NCBI GenBank assembly: GCA_030696085.1
Contig: JAUYNL010000060.1
Span: 1-64,000 of the forward strand
Source of the DNA: Luteolibacter sp.
GTDB taxonomy: Bacteria; Verrucomicrobiota; Verrucomicrobiia; Verrucomicrobiales; Akkermansiaceae
Length of the DNA stretch: 64,000 bases
Reading direction: 5' to 3'
This document shows positions 19,842-28,409 of this stretch, piece by piece. Position 1 is the first letter of the stretch; every line of letters starts with the position of its first letter. A program made the position numbers and the translations under genes. Below the pieces are notes generated by a model. It saw only the letters and a program-made list of their open reading frames with translations. It was not told the DNA's origin and made no database searches.

Positions 19842-21212
19842 ATGAAACCAAACAAATACATCGCCATCGCGGCCGTGGCCCTCGCCGGCACCCACTCCGC
19901 CTTCTCGCAGACCGTCATCCGGATCACCGCCTCTAACGGCGATCGCACCGCCACCCAGACCGCGATCTCGCAACTGCTGGATCCGGGCTGGGTTTTCCGG
20001 GGAACCGATGGTGCGGCCACCTCGGCCAACCTCAGCGTCGCTACGGGCACCAATTTCGGCGCGTGGAATGGCACCTACTCGGGCTCCCCGGTCGTCATCA
20101 AGGTCTCCTACTCCGGTGCCCTTGCCGGCATCGCGGCCATCGCCGGAGATACGGACCAACGCTATGTCGTATCAGACGGAACAGGATCAGGAAATCTTGT
20201 CAATCCCCTGAGTCCCTCCGCCGTGTTGGGCACGGATTACGAAATCGGCAAGGCGGACTTCGCCTTCTCGACCAACTTCCAATCCACCTCGCCCTTCCAG
20301 GGAGTCTTCAATGGCGTCACCTACGCTCCTGTGATTGAGGAACTCGTCGGAGTCTCGCCGCTGGGATTCTATGCCAGCCCGGGATTCCCCGGTTCGCCCT
20401 CGAATCCACGTGTGGGTTACACGCCAAACATCACCACCCAGCAGGCCCAGTTGCTCTACACCACGGGTTCGGTCCGTCTCTCACAATTGACCGGTGACTA
20501 CACCCAGGATACCGACAAAACCGTCTGGGCGATCGGTCGCAACACCGATGCCGGCCAGCGTTTCGGGGCCTACACCGAGATCGGCCTGGGAACCACCGTC
20601 GCCCCGCGCGTGTGGAAACCGACTTACTCGACTCCTCAAACCATCGGCTCAGGCCCCACTGCGGGATTCACCTACGGTGGTGTCGTGGGAAGCTTGGAAT
20701 TGTGGCCGGCCGAGACGGTCAGCGGCATTTTCAGCGGCCTGGGTGCCGGTGGCTATAGCTCGGGACGTTTGCTTGCGCAGGCCCTGACGGCGACTCTTAG
20801 TCCGGCTGCCGCCAAAGGTAGCTTCTTCAATGAAGACACCCAGGAAACAGAAGAGACCTATCCCGACGCCACCGCCGGCTACTACATCGGCTACATCACA
20901 CCCGGTGATGCCAACAACCGCTTGCTTGGTAACAACGGCATCCTCCCATCCGCCAACCGCGGTGTCTCGCTGAACTACAATGGTGTGGCTCTCACCACCG
21001 ACAATGTGAAGAACGGCACCTACACCGCCTGGCTCTATAACCGCATCCTCAAGCCAACCGACGGCCGCCTCACCGGCTTGAAGCTGACCTTCGCCGATGC
21101 GGTGAAGACCCAGATCGCAACCGTCACCGCACCTGCGGGCGGCGGCTTCATCGACGATGCCACCAACAAGGTCAAACGCTTCACCGACGGCGGCCTGGTG
21201 GTGCCCAAGTAA
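19842..21212 (+). CDS. Secreted PstS-like substrate-binding-fold protein (tentative)
   Basis: The 456-residue product has a signal peptide (YIAIAAVALAGTHSAFSQ). The mature part starts VIRITASNG and contains features reminiscent of phosphate-binding PstS proteins. These are a YVVSDGTGSGN loop, ADFAFSTNFQSTSPFQG, VIEELVGVSPLGFYASPG, a QAQLLYTTG segment and VWAIGRNTDAGQR, which resembles the GRxxDSGTR region. It lacks a lipobox and a PEP-CTERM tail, and no pst transport genes are nearby. It could be a secreted binding protein or a surface protein that borrowed the fold. The resemblance is by eye, so the family call is cautious. Confidence 0.5.
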   Translation: MKPNKYIAIAAVALAGTHSAFSQTVIRITASNGDRTATQTAISQLLDPGWVFRGTDGAATSANLSVATGTNFGAWNGTYSGSPVVIKVSYSGALAGIAAIAGDTDQRYVVSDGTGSGNLVNPLSPSAVLGTDYEIGKADFAFSTNFQSTSPFQGVFNGVTYAPVIEELVGVSPLGFYASPGFPGSPSNPRVGYTPNITTQQAQLLYTTGSVRLSQLTGDYTQDTDKTVWAIGRNTDAGQRFGAYTEIGLGTTVAPRVWKPTYSTPQTIGSGPTAGFTYGGVVGSLELWPAETVSGIFSGLGAGGYSSGRLLAQALTATLSPAAAKGSFFNEDTQETEETYPDATAGYYIGYITPGDANNRLLGNNGILPSANRGVSLNYNGVALTTDNVKNGTYTAWLYNRILKPTDGRLTGLKLTFADAVKTQIATVTAPAGGGFIDDATNKVKRFTDGGLVVPK

Positions 21213-21294
21213 GCATCCCTCGAATCGCTTCGCGATACCCGGGAAACACGGAGTTTCATCTTCCCTTGCCGTGTCTCCGGGGTATCCGAATCTC

Positions 21295-21336
21295 ACCTGC
21301 CCGCGCGACGTTCACACGTCGCGCGGGCAGGTTTTT
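21295..21336 (+). terminator. Strong intrinsic terminator
   Basis: A perfect 17-bp GC-rich inverted repeat (21295-21311 with 21316-21332, 4-nt loop TCAC) is followed by four more T residues. It closes the transcription unit of the PstS-like gene and lies only 21 nt before the next start codon. Confidence 0.9.
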
Positions 21337-21357
21337 CCGGCTAATGCACTGCCGCCC

Positions 21358-22005
21358 ATGACCAGGACCATCAACCTCAACCTTCTCTCCGGAAGCGTGC
21401 TTCTGCTCGCTGCGGTGTTTTTTGCCGTGGCCAGGTCCTCCAGTCCGTCTTCGGCCACCGCGGTGGATGCGGCCGCGCCCGCTCCCAATGTGAGGGCCAC
21501 CCGCACAAACCGAATTCACGCGGCCGACCAGCTAGCCAGAAACACCACAAAACCACGCACCCGGAATGTGGCAAGGCAGGCCAGTGAGAGTAAGTCTGCC
21601 CGTGCATCAAACGAAACCCGGGATTGCCTGGCTGATCTTTCCAAGCATCCCCAAATCAGCCAATCGCTCGTCGCCGCAAGGCGGCGGCCATTCCTTGCTG
21701 TCGATAGCGGCCTCATCGGCAACTCCCTCCCTGCCTCAGACGGCAGCCGTGTCTTTGTGCTTGCCTCCCGCCAGATTCCCAGTGAGTTGTCCGCCGAATT
21801 GGAGTTGACCCATTCACCGCCGGAACCCGCCCCTTCCCTCATTCTACCCGAGGAAGCACAAAATTCAGATCTGACCCAGACAACAGGATCCGCCGCTCAC
21901 GGCTTCACATACGAGCAGGAACTTTTCCGAACCAAATGGGGCTGGGCCGCATTCTCCCGCGCACAGGCGGAGGCTGCCGGCCATCATACCAGCCCGAGTC
22001 CGTGA
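21358..22005 (+). CDS. Small exported hypothetical protein leading the secretion locus
   Basis: The ATG at 21358 gives a 215-residue protein with an N-terminal hydrophobic signal or anchor (LNLLSGSVLLLAAVFFAVA). It is followed by a low-complexity Ser/Ala/Arg stretch to about 95, then a region (ISQSLVAARRRPFLAV to ELFRTKWGWAAFSRAQAEAAG) with no family I recognise. Only 10 nt separate it from the TpsB gene, so it is probably the first gene of that operon. An upstream in-frame extension through the terminator hairpin is rejected. Role unknown; an envelope accessory of the secretion system is a guess from position. Confidence 0.6.
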   Translation: MTRTINLNLLSGSVLLLAAVFFAVARSSSPSSATAVDAAAPAPNVRATRTNRIHAADQLARNTTKPRTRNVARQASESKSARASNETRDCLADLSKHPQISQSLVAARRRPFLAVDSGLIGNSLPASDGSRVFVLASRQIPSELSAELELTHSPPEPAPSLILPEEAQNSDLTQTTGSAAHGFTYEQELFRTKWGWAAFSRAQAEAAGHHTSPSP

Positions 22006-22015
22006 CATCATTCGA

Positions 22016-23617
22016 ATGACTCACATTGATCCATTTCTCCCGCCGCGCGCCCCGCAGCTGGCCCTCGTGGTCCGCGCCATGCTGCTCACCTTGCTCGCGG
22101 CCGGTATCCTTCACGCCCAAAACGCGGAAACCTACTTCATTCGCGAATACCGCGTCCAGGGTTCCACCAAACTCACGAAGCTCGAAATCGAGGAAGCCGT
22201 CTATCCATTCCTCGGCCCCGGCCGCACCATCGCCGATATCGAGCAGGCCCGCGCATCGCTGGAGTCCGCATTCCGTGACAAAGGCTATCAAACCGTTTCC
22301 GTCGTCATCCCACGCCAGGATCCATCCCGCGGCCTGATCCGCCTGGAAGTGATCGAAGGCACGATCGCCCGCGTCAACGTCAACGGCTCGCACTATTTCC
22401 TCCCCAGCCGCATCAAGGCCCAGGCTCCGTCCCTCGCGCCAGGATCCATCCCGAATTTCGAGAAAGTGAAGCAGGAAATCCTCGCCCTCAACCGCCTGCC
22501 CGACCGCCGTGTCGCGCCCGAGCTCAAGCCCGGTGCCGAACCCGGAACCTTCGATGTCGATCTCAACGTCGAGGATGAATCCCCGCTGCACGGCTCGCTC
22601 GAACTCAACAACCGCTACAACCCGGACACCACCCCGCTGCGTCTCAACGCCTCCATCAGCTACGGCAACCTCTTCCAACTCGGCCACACCGGCTCGCTGA
22701 GCTTCCAGATCGCCCCGGAAAACCCGGACGACGCCCGCGTCTGGTCCGGTTACTACCTCGCCCGAGTGTCGGACAAAACCTCGCTCATGCTCACCGCCAC
22801 CAAGCAGGATTCCGACGTCGCCACCCTCGGCGGCTCGGCCTCCGCCGGCCGCGGCGAAATCATCGGCCTGCGCGCCCTCTATGACCTCCCCTACACGCCC
22901 AACTTCTATCAGACATTCAGCTTCGGCATCGATTACAAGAACTTCGATGACAATCTGACCGTTGGAGACGCATCCATCCCGACTCCCGTCACCTACTATC
23001 CCCTCAGCGCGAACTACTCCGCCTCCATCACCGGCAAGAACTCCTTCACCGAGTTCAACACCTCCGTCAATCTCGCCTTCCGCGGCCTCGGCAGCGCGGA
23101 TGCGAATTTCGACCGCAAGCGATACCAGGCACGCGGCAGCTACATCTACACCCGCACCGATCTCGCCCACACCCGCGACCTGAAAAACGGCTCCCAACTC
23201 TACGGCAAGATCCAGGGCCAGCTATCCTCCCAGGCCCTGATCAACAGCGAGCAGTTCAGCGGCGGCGGCCTCGGCTCGGCCCGTGGCTACCTCGAATCCA
23301 CCACCCTCGGTGACGACGCCCTCTTCGCCACCGCCGAATTCCGTAGCCCGTCGCTCATCGGCACCAAGGACGAGAATGGCAAACAAGCCGACGAATGGCG
23401 CTTCCACGCCTTTGCCGAAGGCGGCTTCACCTCCATCCACGACGCGCTACCCGGCCAGAAATCCCGCGAGAACTTCTTCAGCGCCGGTGCCGGAACCCGC
23501 TTCAGGCTGCGCGATCACTATCACGGCTCGCTCGATCTCGCCGTTCCCTTCACCAGCTACACCGATACCGAATCCGGCGACATCCGCATCACCTTCCGCG
23601 GGTGGGCCGATTTCTAA
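22016..23617 (+). CDS. Two-partner secretion translocator, ShlB/FhaC (TpsB) family
   Basis: TpsB proteins are outer-membrane 16-strand barrels of the Omp85 superfamily that export a large TpsA partner. This 533-residue protein has a signal peptide ending near residue 35 (LLAAGILHAQ) and a ShlB-type POTRA domain at ~45-115 (IREYRVQGSTKL to RLEVIEGTIARV). A second POTRA-like segment runs to about 195. The barrel then contains the conserved GGLGSARGYLES (RGY) motif and FHAFAEGGFTS, and the chain ends in GWADF with a C-terminal Phe as in barrel proteins. The likely substrate is the 3714-residue exoprotein seven genes downstream. Confidence 0.92.
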   Translation: MTHIDPFLPPRAPQLALVVRAMLLTLLAAGILHAQNAETYFIREYRVQGSTKLTKLEIEEAVYPFLGPGRTIADIEQARASLESAFRDKGYQTVSVVIPRQDPSRGLIRLEVIEGTIARVNVNGSHYFLPSRIKAQAPSLAPGSIPNFEKVKQEILALNRLPDRRVAPELKPGAEPGTFDVDLNVEDESPLHGSLELNNRYNPDTTPLRLNASISYGNLFQLGHTGSLSFQIAPENPDDARVWSGYYLARVSDKTSLMLTATKQDSDVATLGGSASAGRGEIIGLRALYDLPYTPNFYQTFSFGIDYKNFDDNLTVGDASIPTPVTYYPLSANYSASITGKNSFTEFNTSVNLAFRGLGSADANFDRKRYQARGSYIYTRTDLAHTRDLKNGSQLYGKIQGQLSSQALINSEQFSGGGLGSARGYLESTTLGDDALFATAEFRSPSLIGTKDENGKQADEWRFHAFAEGGFTSIHDALPGQKSRENFFSAGAGTRFRLRDHYHGSLDLAVPFTSYTDTESGDIRITFRGWADF

Positions 23618-23639
23618 AACCTGCAGATCTCCGACCAAA

Positions 23640-25520
23640 ATGACCACACGCATTCTAACCGCCCTCCTCCTCCTCACCGGAAGCTTATCCGCCGCCGAAT
23701 GGTGGAATCCGGCTTGGACCCAACGCCAGACCGTCACCATCGACGCCGGTCCGGACGCCGGCAATATATCCGAAAACCTCAGCGACGCCACCGTCCTCGT
23801 CCGCCTTCACGACGGCAATTTCAACTTCGCCGCCGCCGCACAGGGCGGGGGAGACCTCCGTTTTCTAACGGCTGATGGCAAGACCGTGCTGCCTTATTCG
23901 ATCGAGCGTTTCGACAATCTCATCAACGAAGCCTTCGTCTGGGTCAAGGTCCCCGTCATCAAGGCCGGCGAGAAGACCACCCTGCAACTCTACTACGGCT
24001 CCTCCGACGGATCGGGTGCCACCACCGCCACCGAGGCCTTCGATGATGCCACCACGCTTTTCCTGCACTTCGGTCAATCCGGCGCCAATTTCCAGGACGC
24101 CACCCAAAACGCCAACCACTCCGAAAACCCCGGCACCACTTCTGATGGCGGCATTATCGGCTCCGGCCTGCGCCTGTTGGATACTCCGCTGGTCATCCCG
24201 GCATCCGAATCGCTCGCATGGAACGCCGGCCAGGAACTCACCCTTTCCACCTGGATCCGCCCCGCCGTCCTGCAGGACAACGCAGTCATCTTCTCGAAAT
24301 CCAGCGAAACCTCCTCGCTGCGCATCCTTCTCAACCAAGGCATCCCACTCATCCGGATCACCACTCCCGAGGGAACGCAAACCTCCACCCCCGGTGCGCC
24401 CATAGCCGCCGCGACATGGTCCCATCTCGCACTAGTCGCCGCCGATGGTTCCCTCCAACTCCTCCTCAATGGTGAGTCCTATGCCACACTTGCCGTTCCG
24501 CTGCCCGCTCTCTCCGCACCCACTCTCCTCGGCGGAACCGTCGCAGCCTCTTCGGATGGCCTCTCCTTCTTCAACGGCGAACTCGATTCCCTCACCATCT
24601 CCAACACCGCCCGCTCCGCGTCCTGGCTCAGGTTTGCCGCCATCAGCCAGGGTGCCACCGATACCGCGCAACGCTCCCTCTTCCTTGGTGAAAACCAGGC
24701 CGCGAATTCCGCCAACGGCCACTCGAAGATCCTCGAGCATGTCATGCTCTTCGGCGACATCGCCAGAAACATGATGTTCGACGGCTGGATCGCCATCGGT
24801 GTCTGCTTCATCATGATCGTTGTCGGCTGGACAGTTGCTGTTAGAAAGCTCCTCTATCTCAACTCCATCCAAAAGGGCACCGAAGAGTTCCTTCTCCTCT
24901 GGAAACGCCTCTCCTCGGATCTCACCGCCATCGACCATGCCGATAACGACAGCGTGCGCAGCTTCGGCGGCATCGCCGATCCCGCGAAAATCGCCAGTGT
25001 CGAGCAATCCCCGCTCTATCAGATCTATCACATCGGCTCCGAGGAGATCCACCACCGCCTTGACCGCGACAAGGACCGCACCAAGGGGCTCTCCGGGCGC
25101 TCCATCCAGGCGATCCGCGCCGCACTCGATGCCGGCCTCGTGCGCGCCAACCACAAGCTCACAGACGGCCTCGTTTACCTCACCATCAGCATCGCCGGCG
25201 GCCCCTATGTCGGGCTGCTCGGCACCGTCGTCGGCGTGATGATCACCTTCGCCATCATCGCCAAGAGCGGCGAGGTGGATGTCAACTCGATCGCTCCCGG
25301 CATCGCGTCCGCGCTGCTCGCCACCGTCGCCGGTCTCGTCGTCGCCATACCGGCGCTTTTCATCTATTCCTATCTCAACGGCCGCATCAAGAATACCATT
25401 GCCGAGATCAAGGTTTTCATCGACGAGTTCGTCGCCAAAATGGCCGAGTTCTATCCGCCCGCCGGCGAGTCCTCGCCATACGCGCCGGGCCCTCCGGCCC
25501 ACAACGATCAAGCCGCCTGA
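23640..25520 (+). CDS. exbB: ExbB/TolQ-type proton channel fused to DUF2341 and LamG-like domains
   Basis: The start at 23640 (22 nt after tpsB) gives 626 residues. A signal peptide (LTALLLLTGSLSAAEWW) precedes a DUF2341-type domain (~25-125, NPAWTQRQTVTID to KTTLQLYYGS). A LamG/concanavalin-like domain follows (~140-345, LTLSTWIRPAVLQDN, LDSLTISNTARS). The last third is a canonical ExbB: a helix at ~382-402 (GWIAIGVCFIMIVVGWTV), a long cytoplasmic loop, then GLLGTVVGVMITFAI (~525-540) and ASALLATVAGLVVAIPALF (~555-575). ExbB with ExbD harvests the proton gradient for TonB. The large periplasmic head is not found in enterobacterial ExbB. ExbD starts 4 nt after the stop. Confidence 0.92.
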   Translation: MTTRILTALLLLTGSLSAAEWWNPAWTQRQTVTIDAGPDAGNISENLSDATVLVRLHDGNFNFAAAAQGGGDLRFLTADGKTVLPYSIERFDNLINEAFVWVKVPVIKAGEKTTLQLYYGSSDGSGATTATEAFDDATTLFLHFGQSGANFQDATQNANHSENPGTTSDGGIIGSGLRLLDTPLVIPASESLAWNAGQELTLSTWIRPAVLQDNAVIFSKSSETSSLRILLNQGIPLIRITTPEGTQTSTPGAPIAAATWSHLALVAADGSLQLLLNGESYATLAVPLPALSAPTLLGGTVAASSDGLSFFNGELDSLTISNTARSASWLRFAAISQGATDTAQRSLFLGENQAANSANGHSKILEHVMLFGDIARNMMFDGWIAIGVCFIMIVVGWTVAVRKLLYLNSIQKGTEEFLLLWKRLSSDLTAIDHADNDSVRSFGGIADPAKIASVEQSPLYQIYHIGSEEIHHRLDRDKDRTKGLSGRSIQAIRAALDAGLVRANHKLTDGLVYLTISIAGGPYVGLLGTVVGVMITFAIIAKSGEVDVNSIAPGIASALLATVAGLVVAIPALFIYSYLNGRIKNTIAEIKVFIDEFVAKMAEFYPPAGESSPYAPGPPAHNDQAA

Positions 25521-25524
25521 AATC

Positions 25525-25923
25525 ATGGCCTCCACCGACGACAACTACGACGACATCAATGTCACCCCGATGGTGGACCTCTATCTGGTTCTCCTGCTCA
25601 TCTTCATCATCATGACCACGGCTGGTGTCCAAGGGCTCAAGGTGGATCTGCCGCGCGCCTCCAGCAAGCCGGCCACCGCCGACATGAGCGCGCCCAAGAC
25701 CCAGGCCATCACAGTCAGCCCCGAAGGGAAAATCTTCCTCAACACCATCCCCGTCACCCTCGCAGAGCTTGAGAGCAAACTCGGGGCAGTCAAGGCCGCT
25801 ACACCGGATGTCCCCGTAGTCGTCCGCGGTGACCGCGCTTCCCAGTATCAGGGCATCATGGATGTTCTCGACGTGCTCGGCCGCCTCCAGATCGACAAGA
25901 TCGGTCTCGCCACCCAGAAGTAA
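25525..25923 (+). CDS. exbD: ExbD/TolR biopolymer transport protein
   Basis: The 132-residue product has a short cytoplasmic start (DDNYDDINVTPMVDLYLVLLLIFIIMTT) in which the membrane-embedded Asp of VTPMVDL is the conserved proton-carrying residue. A periplasmic domain follows (ITVSPEGKIFLN, VPVVVRGDRASQYQGIMDVLDVL). The start at 25525 was chosen because it follows the exbB stop by 4 nt and gives normal length. Its TAA stop abuts the tonB ATG directly, which implies translational coupling. Confidence 0.94.
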   Translation: MASTDDNYDDINVTPMVDLYLVLLLIFIIMTTAGVQGLKVDLPRASSKPATADMSAPKTQAITVSPEGKIFLNTIPVTLAELESKLGAVKAATPDVPVVVRGDRASQYQGIMDVLDVLGRLQIDKIGLATQK

Positions 25924-26592
25924 ATGCCATCCAAATCCGTCAGTATCGGCATCCTGTTAGGCACCGTCCTTATCGGTGGAGTCGTATCGTTTATCCTCAA
26001 TTTCAGCAAGGACGATAACCTCGTCCAAACCGCCGCCTCCAATCGAATTGTTGAAATCACCCTTCCGCCGCCGCCACCACCACCACCACCTCCTCCTCCG
26101 CCGCCACCGCCACCGGAAACCGAACCGGAAATGATCGAGCAGGAGCCCATTGCCGAAGAGGAACCCCCGCCTGATGACACTCCGCCATCGCCGGACGAGC
26201 CGCCCGCAGACCTTGGCACCGGCCTCGTCGGCGACGGCCCGAACTCCTTCGGCCTCACCGCCGGCGGCGGCAATCGTGGTGGCAAACGCCAAATAGGAGC
26301 CCGCGCCGGGGCCTCGCGCTGGGGTTGGTATGCCGCAAAAGTCCAGTCCACCATCCGCCAGGCGCTCTCCAACCATCCTGCTACCAGAAACGCCACGCTC
26401 TCCATCCAGGTTCGAATCTGGGCGGATGCCAACGGCCGCGTCACCCGTGCCCAACTCGCCAACTCCACCGGTGTTCCGTCGATCGACTCGGCGCTCCGCA
26501 ACGAGATCCTCACCGGTCTCATCCTCACCGACCCACCGCCCGCCGACATGCCGATGCCTATCAACCTGCGCATCACCGCCCGCAAACCCTGA
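25924..26592 (+). CDS. tonB: TonB-family energy transducer
   Basis: The 222-residue protein has an N-terminal membrane helix (IGILLGTVLIGGVVSFILNF), then 17 consecutive prolines (residues 48-64) and a Pro/Glu-rich periplasm-spanning stretch. The C-terminal TonB domain (~135-222) includes SIQVRIWADANGRVTRAQL and STGVPSIDSALRNEI. TonB carries energy from ExbBD to outer-membrane partners. Its place between exbD and a porin gene, within a TpsA/TpsB cluster, suggests a dedicated role. Neither barrel protein in the operon shows a clear TonB box. Confidence 0.9.
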   Translation: MPSKSVSIGILLGTVLIGGVVSFILNFSKDDNLVQTAASNRIVEITLPPPPPPPPPPPPPPPPPETEPEMIEQEPIAEEEPPPDDTPPSPDEPPADLGTGLVGDGPNSFGLTAGGGNRGGKRQIGARAGASRWGWYAAKVQSTIRQALSNHPATRNATLSIQVRIWADANGRVTRAQLANSTGVPSIDSALRNEILTGLILTDPPPADMPMPINLRITARKP

Positions 26593-26619
26593 TTTTCAGT
26601 CCTCATCGCCATCATTCCC

Positions 26620-28404
26620 ATGACGCCCATTATGCCTCACCGTCTCGCCGCCTTTTTCGCCTACTTCATGTTTGGAGCGGCGCAGGCCATCCGTGCCCAG
26701 GAAACCCCGGAACTCCCGCCCGTCGAATTCCTCACTCCGGATGAAATCATCAATCCGGATACCCGTGATCCGCTCCAGCCGCCCGCGACCGCCGCCGGCC
26801 CATCCACCAATGTCGCCGTCAATCTAACCGCCCTGCTCGTCAAGAAAGGTCTGCTCACCCAGGAGGAAGGTCTTGCCCTGATCGCCCAGGCGGAGGCCGA
26901 GGCTCAGGCCGCCGCACAGGCAAAGTCCGCACCCATTCCGCCAGCCGCCGAGGACGAACTGCGCGTCAGCTACATTCCCCAAACCGTCCGCAACAACATC
27001 CGCGATGAAATCAAACAGGAGCTCCTCGCCGAAGCGCGTGACCGCGACTGGGGAACCGGAAGCGCCCCGGAATGGACCTCGAAATTCAAGCCCTTCGGCG
27101 ATCTGCGCGGCCGATACGAAGGCATCTTCTTCGCCGATGGCAACGACAATACCGGCTCATTCCCCAACTTCAACGCAATCAATACGGGTGCTCCGTTCGA
27201 TACCACGGGAACCCAGTTCTCTCCTCAATATAACGTCGATGAGGACCGCCAGCGGCCACTTCTCCGCGCCAGACTCGGCACCGAGATCGATATCGGCGAC
27301 GGCTTCACCGGCGGCCTGCGCGTCGCCACCGGCAATGGCAACTCACCCGTCTCGCCCAACCAGACGCTCGGCGGCTCCGGCGGCAATTTCTCGAAATACT
27401 CGCTCTGGCTCGACCGCGCCTTCGTTTCGATGGAAGTCGGACCGGGTGACGGCAAGGAACTCAGCTTCCTGTTAGGCCGCTTCGACAATCCCTTCTTCTC
27501 CACCGAAGTCCAGTGGGATACCGACCTTGGCTTTGACGGACTTGGCTTCAAGGGCAAAACCGAACTCAACGACCGCTTCACCACCTTTTACTCCGGCGGC
27601 CTTTTCCCGGTCTTCAACACCGGGCTCGATTTCGCAACCAACCAACCGTCGAAGTTTAAAAGCGACGACAAGTGGCTCTATGGCGCACAGATCGGCATCG
27701 ACTGGAAAATCACCGAGGACCTCACCGCGAAGTTCGCCACCGCCTACTACGACTTCCAGGACATCGAGGGCAAACTCTCGTCACCCTTCGTGCCGCTCGG
27801 GCCCAACGACGCCGGCGATACGGACGCATCGCGCCCTTCCTTCGCCCAGCGCGGCAACACCTACCGCCCCATCCGCAACATCACCCCCACAGCGGCCAAC
27901 GGTTTCGGCACGACCAACCAATATCAATACTACGGCCTTGCCACTCCATTCCGCATCCTCACCACCACCGGGCGCCTGGACTACGACGGCTACGATCCAT
28001 TCCGCCTCTCGCTCATCGGCGAATATTCCCGCAACCTCGCTTTCAATTCCGGCGATATCGATGCCATCGCCGTCAACAACCGCGGTTCCGGCAGCGGGGC
28101 CTTCGAAGGTGGTAACAACGCATGGAACCTCGCCCTCCAAGCCGGCAAGCCCAAACTGGAAACCCGCGGCGACTGGCTCGTCTCACTCGGCTACCGCTAT
28201 GTCGAATCGGATGCCGTCGTGGACGGCTTCACCGATTCGGAATTCGGCGGCGGCGGCACCAACGTCAAGGGCTTCAGTCTTGGCGGAACCATGGCCCTCT
28301 CGCCCAACGTGCGCACCGGCATCCGCTGGATGAGTAGCGATGAAATCGCCGGCCCGCCGCTCGGCAGCGACATCCTTCAGATCGAACTCAACGCCAAGTT
28401 CTAA
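26620..28404 (+). CDS. Putative outer-membrane porin
   Basis: The 594-residue product starts with a signal peptide (LAAFFAYFMFGAAQAIRAQ). An ATG at 26632 is an alternative start. An N-terminal periplasmic portion includes NLTALLVKKGLLTQEEGLALIAQAEAEAQ, a short SLH-like or coiled segment of the kind that can tether porins to the wall. The remainder alternates aromatic strands typical of a large beta barrel (FGDLRGRYEGIFF, LLGRFDNPFFSTEV, TTFYSGGLFPVFN) and ends in a C-terminal Phe (ELNAKF). It fits the 'putative porin' families seen beside TPS loci. It may be a channel or the outer-membrane target of TonB. Substrate unknown. Confidence 0.75.
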   Translation: MTPIMPHRLAAFFAYFMFGAAQAIRAQETPELPPVEFLTPDEIINPDTRDPLQPPATAAGPSTNVAVNLTALLVKKGLLTQEEGLALIAQAEAEAQAAAQAKSAPIPPAAEDELRVSYIPQTVRNNIRDEIKQELLAEARDRDWGTGSAPEWTSKFKPFGDLRGRYEGIFFADGNDNTGSFPNFNAINTGAPFDTTGTQFSPQYNVDEDRQRPLLRARLGTEIDIGDGFTGGLRVATGNGNSPVSPNQTLGGSGGNFSKYSLWLDRAFVSMEVGPGDGKELSFLLGRFDNPFFSTEVQWDTDLGFDGLGFKGKTELNDRFTTFYSGGLFPVFNTGLDFATNQPSKFKSDDKWLYGAQIGIDWKITEDLTAKFATAYYDFQDIEGKLSSPFVPLGPNDAGDTDASRPSFAQRGNTYRPIRNITPTAANGFGTTNQYQYYGLATPFRILTTTGRLDYDGYDPFRLSLIGEYSRNLAFNSGDIDAIAVNNRGSGSGAFEGGNNAWNLALQAGKPKLETRGDWLVSLGYRYVESDAVVDGFTDSEFGGGGTNVKGFSLGGTMALSPNVRTGIRWMSSDEIAGPPLGSDILQIELNAKF

Positions 28405-28409
28405 CATCC

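Noticed and set aside
21905-23197. 430-codon minus-strand open frame opposite tpsB
   Set aside because: It is a low-complexity Gly/Val/Glu shadow of the translocator gene, with no family features.
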